A stretch of DNA of 64,000 nt from Enterococcus canis NBRC 100695 (GCF_001544375.1 NZ_BCQJ01000002.1:1-64000), one strand, 5' to 3'; shown: positions 34,281 to 43,580, counted from the first letter of the stretch. Notes: generated from the sequence alone by a model not told the origin. Made by a program: numbers and translations.

Positions 34281-35636
34281 TTAGTCACCTTCCTTCGTTA
34301 AACGTCTGATTCGTTCTGCTAATTTTTCTTTCTCTGCTGTTGTTAGCTCCTTGCCTTCCGCTTTGGCCACCTTACCTTGTGCCCAATCTGGCAACTTCTC
34401 TTTACGTCCTGTGCGTTTAGCAGGTTGGCGCCGTTCGGTATTGGTCCGAGCATTTTCGGCAAGCTGTTTGACTGCCTGAACGGCAGCCTCAGGCGTATGT
34501 AATTCCTTTTGTGCCCAGTCATTGGCGATTGAATTGAGATACTTGCTGTTTAAAACAGAACGATTTTGGACAACCAGCACATAGTGCGTCAAAATATTGA
34601 TAACGGCATCTGGTAAGCCAGACTTGCGCTTAACTTCTTCCAAAGCCCAACGCTCATCATTGGCAATATAGCCTTTTTTTTGGTCTTTAATAGATTGTAG
34701 AAAAACCATTGGGGCCATCTGCTCACTGGCTAAAATGACAGCGACTTCGCCTTCGCCAAAGCCTTCCGCCAGCAAACTGTTTTTTCGATAGGTGCTCCGG
34801 TCTGCTGGTTTGATCTCTGCCGGCATTTCCTTGGGAACAATTTTTTGTGTACGATTTTCTTGGAAGCGTTGATAAATCTCCCGCTGCAAAGATTTTTCCG
34901 TAACTTCATTGCTTTCCAAATCTGCAGCCGCAATATAAATCTGAGCCATTGTAAGCTCATCTAACCCATACAACTGACGATAAGCACTTAATTGTTTGCG
35001 TCGCTCAGTGGAAGGTATTTGAACCTTGGCCTGTGCCACGATGGAATCAAATAGCTGCCAGTCTAGCACTTCGCCTAGAACAAGTGGTGTTTCAGGAACA
35101 AATTGATCCTTTGCTTTTTCAAGCCAACCTTCACCTGCTTGCAACCGTTCAGGATGCAGGCCATAAACTTCCGCAAAAGACGCACTGCGTTTTTCATAAC
35201 CGCTCATATCTAAAGCCGGTTCCGCAAAGCGGTCAACTAGCTGCTGAAATTTCTTCTCTCCCACTCGGTCCAGTAGTAACGTACTTAATAGCGCATCTGA
35301 AAAGAAGACGGCTGCCCTGACTGGGCGTCGCAGAACATAGATCCAGTGTTGCGTATCGGTTGATTCCTGGTAGGTTTCCAGTAAACCAACACCTTCAAGA
35401 CGCCGTCGACCTTCATAAAAAGCCGGCAGACCCATGTCTAATGTATTCAGTAATTCAGCATGGAGAGAGGTTTCCGTGGGTTCTCCAACCAATGTCCAGA
35501 AAATGCTAAATGCATCGCTACCAATGATTGGTTGATATAAGAATGTGATTACTTCTTGCGCTAGATTCGATAGCTTCTGGGGATACCAGACTTCATAGGA
35601 ATCTTTTGGCAAAAGTTTCTTCCATGCGTCATTCAA
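34281..35636 (-). CDS. dnaB: Replication initiation and membrane-attachment protein DnaB (Firmicute type)
   Basis: A 451-residue DnaB/DnaD-family primosome protein, unrelated to the E. coli helicase of the same name. The N-terminal winged-helix domain (about 20-120, with TFLYQPIIGSDAFSIFWTL as VITFLYQPIIGSDAF) and a C-terminal DnaB_2-type helical domain (about 315-390, with KSGLPDAVINILTHYVL) are recognisable. A basic tail follows. It recruits DnaI and helicase to the origin. The gene lies between nrdR and dnaI, the conserved nrdR-dnaB-dnaI block. Confidence 0.92.
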   Translation of the reverse strand: MNDAWKKLLPKDSYEVWYPQKLSNLAQEVITFLYQPIIGSDAFSIFWTLVGEPTETSLHAELLNTLDMGLPAFYEGRRRLEGVGLLETYQESTDTQHWIYVLRRPVRAAVFFSDALLSTLLLDRVGEKKFQQLVDRFAEPALDMSGYEKRSASFAEVYGLHPERLQAGEGWLEKAKDQFVPETPLVLGEVLDWQLFDSIVAQAKVQIPSTERRKQLSAYRQLYGLDELTMAQIYIAAADLESNEVTEKSLQREIYQRFQENRTQKIVPKEMPAEIKPADRSTYRKNSLLAEGFGEGEVAVILASEQMAPMVFLQSIKDQKKGYIANDERWALEEVKRKSGLPDAVINILTHYVLVVQNRSVLNSKYLNSIANDWAQKELHTPEAAVQAVKQLAENARTNTERRQPAKRTGRKEKLPDWAQGKVAKAEGKELTTAEKEKLAERIRRLTKEGD

Positions 35637-35641
35637 CCTGC

Positions 35642-36109
35642 TTACTCCTCCCGATTTGCTTTATCAACAATATCTTGTAGCTCTTTTAAGAAAACACTCA
35701 TATCCTTAAACTGTCGGTATACGCTGGCAAAGCGAATATAAGCAATCTCATCCAGATCCACCAAATATTCCATGACATACTCACCAATTAAGTTAGTAGA
35801 TACTTCATTTTCGCCCATTCCGCGAACGCGGTTTTCCACTTTATCAACGATTTGCTCCATCTGCTCCATTGCGACTGGCCGTTTTTCAGCCGAACGAATC
35901 AAGCCTCGCAAAATTTTATCTCGATTGAACTCTTCCCGTTCCCCATTTTTTTTGACAACTAATAAGGGAGCAGCTTCTATCCGTTCAAACGTAGTGAAAC
36001 GAAAACCACAGTTTTCACATTCACGACGGCGTCGGATCGCGCGCCCATCATCCGCTTGACGGCTATCGATGACTCGCGAGTTATTATGATGACATTTAGG
36101 ACAACGCAT
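35642..36109 (-). CDS. nrdR: Transcriptional repressor NrdR
   Basis: A 155-residue regulator of ribonucleotide reductase genes. The N-terminal zinc ribbon starts [17 protein letters not shown] and ends [13 protein letters not shown], with two CxxC pairs. An ATP-cone nucleotide-sensing domain (about 48-140, with [20 protein letters not shown]) follows. The ATG at 36109 fits the family N-terminus and the GGAGCG site 5 bases upstream better than the adjacent TTG. First gene of the nrdR-dnaB-dnaI operon, with an extended -10 promoter upstream. Confidence 0.95.
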   Translation of the reverse strand: MRCPKCHHNNSRVIDSRQADDGRAIRRRRECENCGFRFTTFERIEAAPLLVVKKNGEREEFNRDKILRGLIRSAEKRPVAMEQMEQIVDKVENRVRGMGENEVSTNLIGEYVMEYLVDLDEIAYIRFASVYRQFKDMSVFLKELQDIVDKANREE

Positions 36110-36143
36110 CAAATCGCTCCTTCCATTTCTATGATTGTATAAA

Positions 36144-36168
36144 AGCTGATCTTTCTTTTATATCAGCT
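36144..36168 (-). promoter_or_regulatory. Inverted repeat in the nrdR leader
   Basis: AGCTGAT (36144-36150) pairs with ATCAGCT (36162-36168) around an 11-base loop, between the promoter and the nrdR start. It could be an RNA hairpin or a weak operator. It does not look like the NrdR box. Confidence 0.35.
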
Positions 36169-36184
36169 AAATTTAGATAGTTAT

Positions 36185-36193
36185 ATTATAACA
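36185..36193 (-). promoter_or_regulatory. Extended -10 promoter of nrdR-dnaB-dnaI
   Basis: TGTTATAAT on the minus strand combines a TGn extension with a perfect -10 (36185-36190). It leaves a leader of about 70 bases before nrdR. No strong -35 was identified. Confidence 0.6.
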
Positions 36194-36237
36194 TGAAAGC
36201 TGTAGTTGCACAGTACCAAATCTCTTGGCAAAAAGCA

Positions 36238-36281
36238 AGAGACGTGTGACTTAGACCTCTAGGATCCTGTCACACGTCTCT
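36238..36281 (-). terminator. Terminator of the CsbD-like gene
   Basis: A perfect 13-base stem (36238-36250 with 36269-36281) is followed on the minus strand by TGCTTTTTG. It lies shortly beyond the CsbD-like stop. Confidence 0.85.
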
Positions 36282-36297
36282 TTGATAGACAACATTT

Positions 36298-36618
36298 TTA
36301 TAGCTTATCTTCTATACCAGTATATTTACGGACCCGTTCGGCCTCAATCCGTTCTTCGCGGGAAATCTGTTGCTCATGATGATCTTTTCGTTCCTTTTGT
36401 TCTTTGCGTTCTTTCGTAAAATCAGTATTTTGGGCTTTCTTTTCTTCATATTGATCTTCAATTTCAGAGAGACGTTCTTTGCGGCTTTGTTCTTTTGCTT
36501 CGGCTTGCTCAGCTTGTTGCTTGCCTTCTGCTTTTAGCGCTTCATTATCTGTCAGAGACGCCAGTTTTTCCTTCGTCTTCCCTACCACTTTATCTTTTGT
36601 GTCTTTTAATGATGACAT
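36298..36618 (-). CDS. Small highly charged CsbD-like stress protein
   Basis: A 106-residue hydrophilic protein. The first 45 residues, MSSLKDTKDKVVGKTKEKLA followed by LTDNEALKAEGKQQAEQAEAKE, resemble CsbD-family repeats (DKVxGKxKE...EALxAEGK). The rest is a Lys/Glu/Gln/Arg helix, probably coiled coil or disordered, ending in RVRKYTGIEDKL. CsbD proteins are abundant general-stress proteins of unknown mechanism. AAAGGAGGG lies 6 bases before the chosen ATG; the longer frame upstream has no ribosome site. It is divergent from the deacetylase gene. Confidence 0.6.
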   Translation of the reverse strand: MSSLKDTKDKVVGKTKEKLASLTDNEALKAEGKQQAEQAEAKEQSRKERLSEIEDQYEEKKAQNTDFTKERKEQKERKDHHEQQISREERIEAERVRKYTGIEDKL

Positions 36619-36746
36619 GATATTCCCTCCTTTAATCAAATCATACCATTTTCGCAGGATTTGTTGAAATGAAAAGGCTATCTTCGTCTTGCAGCGACCA
36701 TTCAAGCATGATACATTAGAAAAGAATGTATAAAGGAGGCAACTGC

Positions 36747-38147
36747 ATGAGAGACGAACCTATCACCAGCCGGGCCGCACGACGAAAGCGACAACGACGC
36801 AAACGGCACTGGTGGTATTTACCTACCGGGATTCTTTTAATCGCTGCAGCATTAGGTGGCGGCTATTATGTTTACAGTCAACAAGAAGAAGTGAAGGCGC
36901 AACGTGCTGAGGAAGAACGAAAAGCCAAAGTTTACCAACAGGCCCTCGCTGCGGCAAAAGAAGAGGCTCTTACAAACATCGCGACTGATGGCTTAGAAGA
37001 ACAAACCGCTCAAGATGGTAACATTGACTCTTTACTCTACCTTGATCCTAATGATGAAGAGCTGAATCAAACGCTAACCGAAACCGCGCAGCAAGCCGCT
37101 GATTTCTCTCAAGGACTCGTTGTAGGGTGGATTGATCGGCAGGATTCTGACAAATTTAAAAAATTACAACCCAAAATCGTTGCTTATCAATGGGACGAGG
37201 GCACAGAAAAGCTGAATGAGCAACCTATTCCTGCTATTGAAGGACGCTATGTCAGCAAAAAAACTGGCAAAGTACCAACACCAGCAGAAATTTTCCCTGA
37301 TCAGCAGACCTTTGCTGCGGGATTTCGTTATTTGAAGCAAGCCCTTTTGGATAGTCAACAGCTTTCTTACGAGGAGGCACGACAGCTGTCCGCGCCAAAA
37401 CTAGCAGACGTAGAAACTGCCGCCTTTCACCCGGAAGATATTCAATTAAAGCTACCAGGCTTTGATAAGGCTGTTGCTTTAGACCTTAACACGTTAGCGC
37501 CTTATTTAGAACCCGATTTTGTCCAAGCAAAACAGCCAAAAAAAGTAGTTGCTTTAACTTTTGATGATGGGCCTAATCCAGATACCACTACGCAACTATT
37601 AAAAACGTTGGAGGAAAAACAAGTCCATGCCACGTTCTTTATGTTGGGACGCTCGGCGGAGGCTTTCCCAGAAACAGCTAAAAAGGTCGCCGATGCAGGG
37701 CACGCTATCGCCAACCATTCCTATGACCATCCTGATCTTGCGACTCTTTCGGCTGAGCAAGTTCGCGATCAATTAGCACGCACAGATAAAATTCTCTACG
37801 ACGCAACCGGAAAACTGCCAGTTGCTATGCGCCCACCCTATGGTTCTGTTGTAGAAAGTACGGTTGCCGCTATTGACCTTCCCATTATCCATTGGGATGT
37901 CGATTCTGAGGACTGGGCATCACGCAATGTAAAAAAAATCGTCAAACAAGTCAACGACACAATTGATGACCGCTCTGTCATCTTATTGCATGATATTCAT
38001 CAAGAATCCGTTGATTCCGTTGGCGAACTGATTGATAGCCTGCACAAAAAAGGCTACACCTTCACTTCTTTGGAAGGCGTCTACGGTCCTTTATATGATA
38101 AGTATCAGTATTACGGTGGTATTTTCGAAACCATTCCTTATAGCTAA
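36747..38147 (+). CDS. PgdA-like polysaccharide deacetylase
   Basis: A 466-residue membrane-anchored carbohydrate esterase family 4 enzyme. An Arg/Lys-rich cytoplasmic end precedes a transmembrane helix (about 29-46), a coiled or Glu/Ala-rich stalk, an extracellular domain (about 95-235) and the NodB domain (about 265-440). All five CE4 motifs are seen: TFDDGP, HSYDHP, RPPYG, DVDSEDW and ILLHDI. It probably removes acetyl groups from peptidoglycan N-acetylglucosamine and so raises lysozyme resistance. AAAGGAGG stands 7 bases before the ATG. Its C-terminal 30 residues extend past the usual domain end. Confidence 0.87.
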   Translation: MRDEPITSRAARRKRQRRKRHWWYLPTGILLIAAALGGGYYVYSQQEEVKAQRAEEERKAKVYQQALAAAKEEALTNIATDGLEEQTAQDGNIDSLLYLDPNDEELNQTLTETAQQAADFSQGLVVGWIDRQDSDKFKKLQPKIVAYQWDEGTEKLNEQPIPAIEGRYVSKKTGKVPTPAEIFPDQQTFAAGFRYLKQALLDSQQLSYEEARQLSAPKLADVETAAFHPEDIQLKLPGFDKAVALDLNTLAPYLEPDFVQAKQPKKVVALTFDDGPNPDTTTQLLKTLEEKQVHATFFMLGRSAEAFPETAKKVADAGHAIANHSYDHPDLATLSAEQVRDQLARTDKILYDATGKLPVAMRPPYGSVVESTVAAIDLPIIHWDVDSEDWASRNVKKIVKQVNDTIDDRSVILLHDIHQESVDSVGELIDSLHKKGYTFTSLEGVYGPLYDKYQYYGGIFETIPYS

Positions 38148-38150
38148 GTA

Positions 38151-38195
38151 AAACAGCGGCGAGCCTCTATTAAGAAGGCTCTACCGCTGTTTTTG
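38151..38195. terminator. Bidirectional terminator between the deacetylase and coaE
   Basis: AAACAGCGG pairs with CCGCTGTTT, and an inner AGCCT/AGGCT stem lies between, across 38151-38195. T runs follow on the plus strand and T-rich sequence on the minus. It separates convergent genes and overlaps the coaE 3' end. Confidence 0.85.
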
Positions 38196-38778
38196 TTTTT
38201 AACCAGTTTTCTACTTGGAACTTTGTTTCCTCCCGCGTACCTTGGTTGTCAATGACCCAATCTGCGCGAGCTTTTTTTTCTTCAATCGGCATTTGACTAT
38301 TGATGCGTTTTGCCGCTTCTTCTCGGCTAAGCTGGTCCCGTACCTGTAACCTTTCTTGTTGAACGGCTTCTGGTACATAGACCACCATCACTTCATCCAT
38401 ATAACGATCATAATGGCCCTCATACATTAAAGGCAGATCTACCACCACTAATGGCACTTGTTGCGCCACTTGATTGGCAATAGCCTGATTGATGGCTTGC
38501 CGCAGATACTGGTTCAGTGTCTGATTCATTAACTGGCGCTTCTGATCGTCATGAAAAACGATATTTCCCAGTTGCTTGCGGTCGAGACTACCATCAGTCT
38601 GTAAAATACCCTCACCAAAAGCTTGGACTAAGGCCGCCAAGGCAGGCTTGCCTGGTTCTACGATTTCCCGGGCAATGATGTCGCCATCCACAATGGGAAT
38701 GTCATGCTTCGCAAAAATCTTTGAAACCGTCGATTTGCCTGTGGCAATGCCGCCGGTCAAACCTAAAATCTTTGTCAT
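38170..38778 (-). CDS. coaE: Dephospho-CoA kinase
   Basis: A 202-residue P-loop kinase for the last step of coenzyme A synthesis, phosphorylating dephospho-CoA at the ribose 3' position. It starts with the Walker A GLTGGIATGKSTVSKIF, then VDGDIIAREIVEPGKPAL and VVDLPLMYEGHYD, which fit substrate-binding motifs, and the lid region RVRDQLSREEAAKRI-like segment QVRDQLSREEAAKR. Its ATG overlaps the mutM stop by 4 bases. It is the third gene of polA-mutM-coaE. Confidence 0.95.
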   Translation of the reverse strand: MTKILGLTGGIATGKSTVSKIFAKHDIPIVDGDIIAREIVEPGKPALAALVQAFGEGILQTDGSLDRKQLGNIVFHDDQKRQLMNQTLNQYLRQAINQAIANQVAQQVPLVVVDLPLMYEGHYDRYMDEVMVVYVPEAVQQERLQVRDQLSREEAAKRINSQMPIEEKKARADWVIDNQGTREETKFQVENWLKTKTAVEPS

Positions 38779-39611
38779 TTTGGCACCTTCAATCGCTGAC
38801 AGTTAGGACAAAAATGCGTTCCCCGTTGCGCTACCTTAATCTTTTGAATCGGTGTGCCGCAACGAGGACAGGGATTGCCCGTCTGCCCGTATACATTTAA
38901 AGATAGTTGGAATTTACCGGCTTCTCCTAGGGCATTTAGATAGGTGCGGATCGTCGTACCACCGGCTTCAACGGCTCTAGCTAAGACGTCAATAATGGCA
39001 CTATACAATTTTTTGACTTCTTTTTCAGACAACGTGTCAGCCGGCTGTTCTGGATGAATCTCCGCCTCCCACAAGGCTTCATCAACATAAATATTGCCTA
39101 AGCCTGTAACTAATTTTTGATCAAGTAATAGTGGCTTAATCGCTTTATGATGCTTTTTCAGGCCTGCTTGAAAATCAACTAAATGAAAATCAGTTACGAC
39201 AGGTTCCGGCCCCAGCTGTAAAATACCGCGGTAGTTGGCAGACTGATCTTTTGCTACTAATGTCATCCGACCAAATTTACGGACATCTAAATAGCGCAGC
39301 TGACTGCCATCAGTAAAACTAAATGTCACATGGGTATGTTTCGCCAACGGATCCGATTGTTGATGAAATTCATATTTGCCTTCCATTCGGAGATGAGAAA
39401 TCAAATCCCAATGGGTCAGCTTGAAAATTAGAAACTTGCCGCGCCGTTGCACACCAGTAATGGTTTCACCAATTAGTTGGTGGCGAAAGACATCAACTTC
39501 TGGCTGTTCTATGATTTTGCCCCAAAAGACATTGACTTCCGCGATTGTTTTCCCCACTACCAGTTGTTCCAAGCCTTTGCGGACCGTTTCAACCTCAGGT
39601 AATTCTGGCAT
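38775..39611 (-). CDS. mutM: Formamidopyrimidine-DNA glycosylase
   Basis: A 278-residue base-excision repair enzyme removing 8-oxoguanine and formamidopyrimidines. Pro2 (nucleophile) and Glu3 are in MPELPEVETVRKGLE. The helix-two-turn-helix region includes VTGLGNIYVDEALWEAEIHP, and the C-terminal zinc finger is CPRCGTPI with HFCPNCQ. GAGG lies 8 bases before the ATG, 48 bases after the polA stop, and the stop overlaps the coaE start by 4 bases. The polA-mutM-coaE order is common in Firmicutes. Confidence 0.96.
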   Translation of the reverse strand: MPELPEVETVRKGLEQLVVGKTIAEVNVFWGKIIEQPEVDVFRHQLIGETITGVQRRGKFLIFKLTHWDLISHLRMEGKYEFHQQSDPLAKHTHVTFSFTDGSQLRYLDVRKFGRMTLVAKDQSANYRGILQLGPEPVVTDFHLVDFQAGLKKHHKAIKPLLLDQKLVTGLGNIYVDEALWEAEIHPEQPADTLSEKEVKKLYSAIIDVLARAVEAGGTTIRTYLNALGEAGKFQLSLNVYGQTGNPCPRCGTPIQKIKVAQRGTHFCPNCQRLKVPK

Positions 39612-39659
39612 CTATTTCGCCTCACTTCTCATTCCATTTATTCCCATTTTATGATTGGT

Positions 39660-42296
39660 CTATTTGGCATCATACCAAGTTGGACCGTAACTGCTATCTG
39701 TAATCAGCGGTACATGCAGCGCCACCGCATTCTCCATAACTTCCTTCACTAGCTTGTCCAACTCCGCCAACTCATCTTGTGGTACTTCAAAAACTAATTC
39801 ATCATGTACTTGCAGTAGCATGGTCGCTTTTAAATCGGCCTCGTCTAAACGTTTTTTCATGTCAATCATGGCAATCTTGATGATATCCGCTGCCGTGCCT
39901 TGAATTGGGGTATTGATGGCCGTCCGTTCTGCAAATGAGCGCAGATTGAAATTGCGGGAATTGATATCCGGCAAAATCCGGCGACGATGATAAAGTGTTT
40001 CAACATAGCCTTTATCCTTAGCGTCCCGCGCGATTTCTTCCATATAGCGTTTTACCCCAGGGTATTTTTCAAAATACGTGTCGATATATTGTTGCGCTTG
40101 CTTACGGGTAATGCCTAAATTTTGTGAAAGTCCGTAATCACTAATACCATAGACAATCCCGAAATTGACCGCTTTCGCTTGACGACGCATATTAGGCGTT
40201 ACTTCATCAGCACTTTGTAAGCCAAAGACCCGCATTGCTGTGCTGGCATGGATGTCTTGTCCTTCCAAAAAGGCCTCTTTCAAATGTTCATCATCTGAAA
40301 TATGAGCCAGTACCCGCAACTCGATTTGCGAATAGTCGGAGGAGTAAATCAGCCAATCAGCTTCCCGTGGCACAAAGGCTTTCCGGATTTTGCGCCCTTC
40401 TTCCAAACGAATCGGAATATTTTGCAAGTTAGGATCCACTGAACTCAAACGTCCAGTCTGGGTTAAAGTTTGCAAATAACGGGTATGGACTTTGCCATCC
40501 TCTTGGATTACCTTTAGCAATCCTTCCACATAGGTTGATTGAATCTTGGCAATTTGACGATAATTCAAAATGTCATCAACAATCGGGGCTTGTTCCCGTA
40601 ATTGCTCAAGAACATCTACTGCGGTCGAATAACCCGTTTTGGTTTTTTTGATAACCGGTAGGCCCATTTTTTCAAACAAAATAACGCCCAGCTGCTTAGG
40701 TGAATTCAGATTGAATTCTTCCCCCGCCTCAGCATAAATTTTTTCCTCGATTTCATGCAGCCGTTCTGAAAATTCGCCTTTCATTTCTTCTAAAGTGGCA
40801 GCATTCACTTTGATGCCCGCCAACTCCATATCACCTAGTACTCGAGATAAAGGAAGTTCCATTTGATAGAACAGTTCAGTCTCGCCATTTTCTTCCAACT
40901 CCGCATCCAACTTTTCACTTAAAAACTGGATTGCCTGGATTTTACGGGCCAAATGGTCGAAGAACAGTGTTCGATCTTCTGGTAAGCCTTTTTTAGCGCC
41001 TTTACCATACACGACTTCATCTGAAGCCACTTCTGTATAGTCATATTGCTGGGCAATTTGCTGAATGTCAGATTTATTGTCGGCCTTATTTAATAAATAG
41101 GCAGCTAACAAGACATCAAATTGAATACCCTCCACATTATCTAGCCGTTTTTTCAAGCTAACATAAGTCCGCTTGGCATCAAAGACGATCTTGCGCCGAT
41201 CCGAAGCTAGCCATTCTTGAAAGGCTGGTTCCGTTAAGATCGACAAATCCTCCGTTACATAAACGTTAGTCGCGCTGCCCCAGGCAAGCCCTACAATTGG
41301 TGACGTATGGTAGTTATCCTCTAACATTTCCACATAAAGAGCGGAGGCATCTTTAAATAAATCATTAGTGATTGTTTCAGGCACGTTGTACTCAACTTTT
41401 TCCAGCTCAGGCGCCGGTTCGTCTGGTGCAATTTTTTTCAAGAAGGACTGAAAATCCATTTCCTGATAGAAAGGAATCAGTTTATCTAAATCCTTGCCAT
41501 GATAAACCAAGTCTTCCACTTTGATTTCCACTGGTGCATCTAAATCAATCGTCGCTAAGCGCTTCGACAAGAAAGCCTGCTCTTTATCATTTATCAGATT
41601 TTCTTTCATCTTAGAAGCCTTCATCTCGTCAATATGCTCATAGACACCTTCGACTGAACCGTATTCCTTCAAGAGTTTGATGGCGGTTTTTTCCCCGATT
41701 TTCGTCACACCGGGAATATTATCGGAGCTATCTCCCGCCAAGCCCTTCATATCAATAATTTGCAGAGGTGCTAGCCCATATTTTTCTTCAATATGAGCTG
41801 GTGTGTAAGCTTCGATGTCATTGACTCCTTTGACGGTAATATCAACCTTGACATTTTCCGTTGCCAGCTGGGTCAAATCGCGGTCTCCTGATAACACCAC
41901 CACATCAAATTCGTTGGGATCTACTTTACGAGATAACGTCCCAATAATATCATCGGCTTCATAATTAGCTAATTCATAGTGCTTAACACCAAGCCCAGTT
42001 AGTAAGTCCCGTATATAAGGCATTTGTTCTTTAAATTCGCCTGGCGTTTTCGCCCGTCCCGCTTTATACTCGCTGTAAAATTCTGTTCGGAAAGTCGTTT
42101 TACCCGCATCAAAAGCCACTAGCACGTGGGTTGGCTGCTCCCGCTCCATCACATTTTCAAACATGTTGTTAAAAGCATAAATCGCATTCGTATGGAGCCC
42201 GTTCCGGTTTTTGAATTTTTCCAAAGAGTTGTGCAACGCAAAGAAGGCCCGAAATGCCACACTGTTGCCATCCACAAGTAATAATTTTTTCTTCAT
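39660..42296 (-). CDS. polA: DNA polymerase I
   Basis: An 878-residue repair polymerase. The 5' nuclease domain (about 1-290) has LLVDGNSVAFRAFFAL and GDSSDNIPGV. The 3'-5' exonuclease-like domain (about 310-470) lacks the DxE proofreading signature: the expected FDTET position reads LYVEML, as in Bacillus-type enzymes without proofreading. The polymerase domain has motif A SDYSQIELRVLAHIS, motif B RRQAKAVNFGIVYG and motif C LQVHDELVFEV. The start MKKKLLLVDGNSV was chosen because GGGAG stands about 8 bases before it. First gene of polA-mutM-coaE. Confidence 0.96.
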   Translation of the reverse strand: MKKKLLLVDGNSVAFRAFFALHNSLEKFKNRNGLHTNAIYAFNNMFENVMEREQPTHVLVAFDAGKTTFRTEFYSEYKAGRAKTPGEFKEQMPYIRDLLTGLGVKHYELANYEADDIIGTLSRKVDPNEFDVVVLSGDRDLTQLATENVKVDITVKGVNDIEAYTPAHIEEKYGLAPLQIIDMKGLAGDSSDNIPGVTKIGEKTAIKLLKEYGSVEGVYEHIDEMKASKMKENLINDKEQAFLSKRLATIDLDAPVEIKVEDLVYHGKDLDKLIPFYQEMDFQSFLKKIAPDEPAPELEKVEYNVPETITNDLFKDASALYVEMLEDNYHTSPIVGLAWGSATNVYVTEDLSILTEPAFQEWLASDRRKIVFDAKRTYVSLKKRLDNVEGIQFDVLLAAYLLNKADNKSDIQQIAQQYDYTEVASDEVVYGKGAKKGLPEDRTLFFDHLARKIQAIQFLSEKLDAELEENGETELFYQMELPLSRVLGDMELAGIKVNAATLEEMKGEFSERLHEIEEKIYAEAGEEFNLNSPKQLGVILFEKMGLPVIKKTKTGYSTAVDVLEQLREQAPIVDDILNYRQIAKIQSTYVEGLLKVIQEDGKVHTRYLQTLTQTGRLSSVDPNLQNIPIRLEEGRKIRKAFVPREADWLIYSSDYSQIELRVLAHISDDEHLKEAFLEGQDIHASTAMRVFGLQSADEVTPNMRRQAKAVNFGIVYGISDYGLSQNLGITRKQAQQYIDTYFEKYPGVKRYMEEIARDAKDKGYVETLYHRRRILPDINSRNFNLRSFAERTAINTPIQGTAADIIKIAMIDMKKRLDEADLKATMLLQVHDELVFEVPQDELAELDKLVKEVMENAVALHVPLITDSSYGPTWYDAK

Positions 42297-42400
42297 TTTA
42301 GTAGCTCCCATCTCGATAGTCACCTTATTTTAACAAAGAAGCGGAGACAATGGAAAAAAATTGTTCAATTGAACACGAAAAGACTGGAAACAAAACAAAA

Positions 42401-42426
42401 AAACAGTCCTCCGCAGAAGACTGTTT
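42401..42426 (-). terminator. Terminator of the MaoC-like/BI-1 operon
   Basis: AAACAGTC (42401-42408) pairs with GACTGTTT (42419-42426). A long T run follows on the minus strand, 5 bases beyond the BI-1 stop. Confidence 0.9.
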
Positions 42427-42430
42427 TCGC

Positions 42431-43114
42431 TTAATTATTTTTACCAAAGATTCGTAAAAAGGCTAAGAACAAGTTGATAAAGTCAAGGTAAAGTTGTAAG
42501 GCTAAGAAGACTGCTGTACCAGTTCCAGCTTGACCGCCTGATTGTAAATAGATGGCTTGGATTCGTTGGTTGTCGTAAGCCGTAATTCCGGCAAAAACGA
42601 TTACCATCAAAATGGCAATGAACATATCCACTGGGCCACTGTGTAATACGAAAATGTTTAACAGCATCGCCACGATGATGCCCATAAGTGCACCATACAT
42701 CACTCGCCCTAAAGCCGACAGGTCGCGTTTCGTGAACATACCGACAGCTGCCATACCTAAGAAGGTAGCGGCACTAGCGATAAAAGCCGTGGTGATATCC
42801 CCAACGTTGTAATAGCCTAAAGTGAAAGCCAAAACGATACCGTTCACCACTGAGTAAGCAACAAAACCAGCAGCCGCCAAGCTAGGATTTTTTTGTCCTT
42901 TGATGCCCAATAGCAGAACTAAGGCAATTTCAACCAACCAAAGTCCCATCACACCAAGCGGAAAACGACTGACGAAGTGCATAATTTGTTGTGGAAATAC
43001 ATTGATTGTTAGATAGGCCGTAGCGGCACTAGCACCTAGACCTAAGGCTAAAATCGCGTAGATTTTAGCGTAGAAGCGGTTAACGCCCGCTTGTGCATTT
43101 ACTTGATTATTCAT
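42431..43114 (-). CDS. Bax inhibitor-1/YccA family membrane protein
   Basis: A 227-residue protein with seven predicted membrane helices. It has the family C-terminal region AGITAYDNQRIQAIY (conserved Asp in the YD turn), then ALQLYLDFINLFLAFLRIFG, the characteristic last helix. Relatives include E. coli YccA, which modulates FtsH, and pH-gated Ca2+ leak proteins such as BsYetJ; the activity here is not known. Its ATG overlaps the upstream MaoC-like gene by 8 bases, which suggests coupled translation. Confidence 0.88.
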   Translation of the reverse strand: MNNQVNAQAGVNRFYAKIYAILALGLGASAATAYLTINVFPQQIMHFVSRFPLGVMGLWLVEIALVLLLGIKGQKNPSLAAAGFVAYSVVNGIVLAFTLGYYNVGDITTAFIASAATFLGMAAVGMFTKRDLSALGRVMYGALMGIIVAMLLNIFVLHSGPVDMFIAILMVIVFAGITAYDNQRIQAIYLQSGGQAGTGTAVFLALQLYLDFINLFLAFLRIFGKNN

Positions 43115-43580
43115 TTATTTCATCCTCCAATTGTTCTGCCGTCACCATGGGTGGTTGGACCATCACCACAGCATCCAATACCCGGTCTTCTTCCGAATTG
43201 ACCGCCTCAACAGAAATGGTGATAACATCTTTCCGTTTGTCCACCTTAATAACTTCAAACTGGAACGTGATCGTTTCATAATGGAAAACAGGCTCAATAA
43301 AGTTGATAGAAAAGTTTACCACATGAGATCCTGGTCCCGGTAAATGTTTCGAGATGGCACTCGTTATGATCCCCATTAACATGATTGATGGTACGATTGG
43401 TTTTTGATATTCTGTCTGTTTGGCATAATCATGTTGGATATATAACGGGTTTGCGTCGTTGGTAAGTCCTAAGTATAACAATAACTGGTTGTCTTCAATA
43501 GACTCCGTTAAAGATAACGAATCGCCTTCCTCTATTTCCTCGATGGTTTTGCCAATTTTTCTCGGTTTGCCGATACTCAA
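43107..43580 (-). CDS. MaoC-like hot-dog fold protein
   Basis: A 157-residue single hot-dog domain protein of the MaoC/R-hydratase group. The hydratase motif is read as TNDANPLYIQHDYA. The Asp is kept, but the usual catalytic His (DxNPxH) is replaced by Tyr, so hydratase activity is doubtful or altered. A long central helix (PSIMLMGIITSAISKHL) and the strand PGSHVVNFSINFIEPV follow, as in the family. It is translationally coupled to the BI-1 gene. It may bind acyl-CoA or another acyl ligand; the function is not established. Confidence 0.75.
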   Translation of the reverse strand: MSIGKPRKIGKTIEEIEEGDSLSLTESIEDNQLLLYLGLTNDANPLYIQHDYAKQTEYQKPIVPSIMLMGIITSAISKHLPGPGSHVVNFSINFIEPVFHYETITFQFEVIKVDKRKDVITISVEAVNSEEDRVLDAVVMVQPPMVTAEQLEDEINE

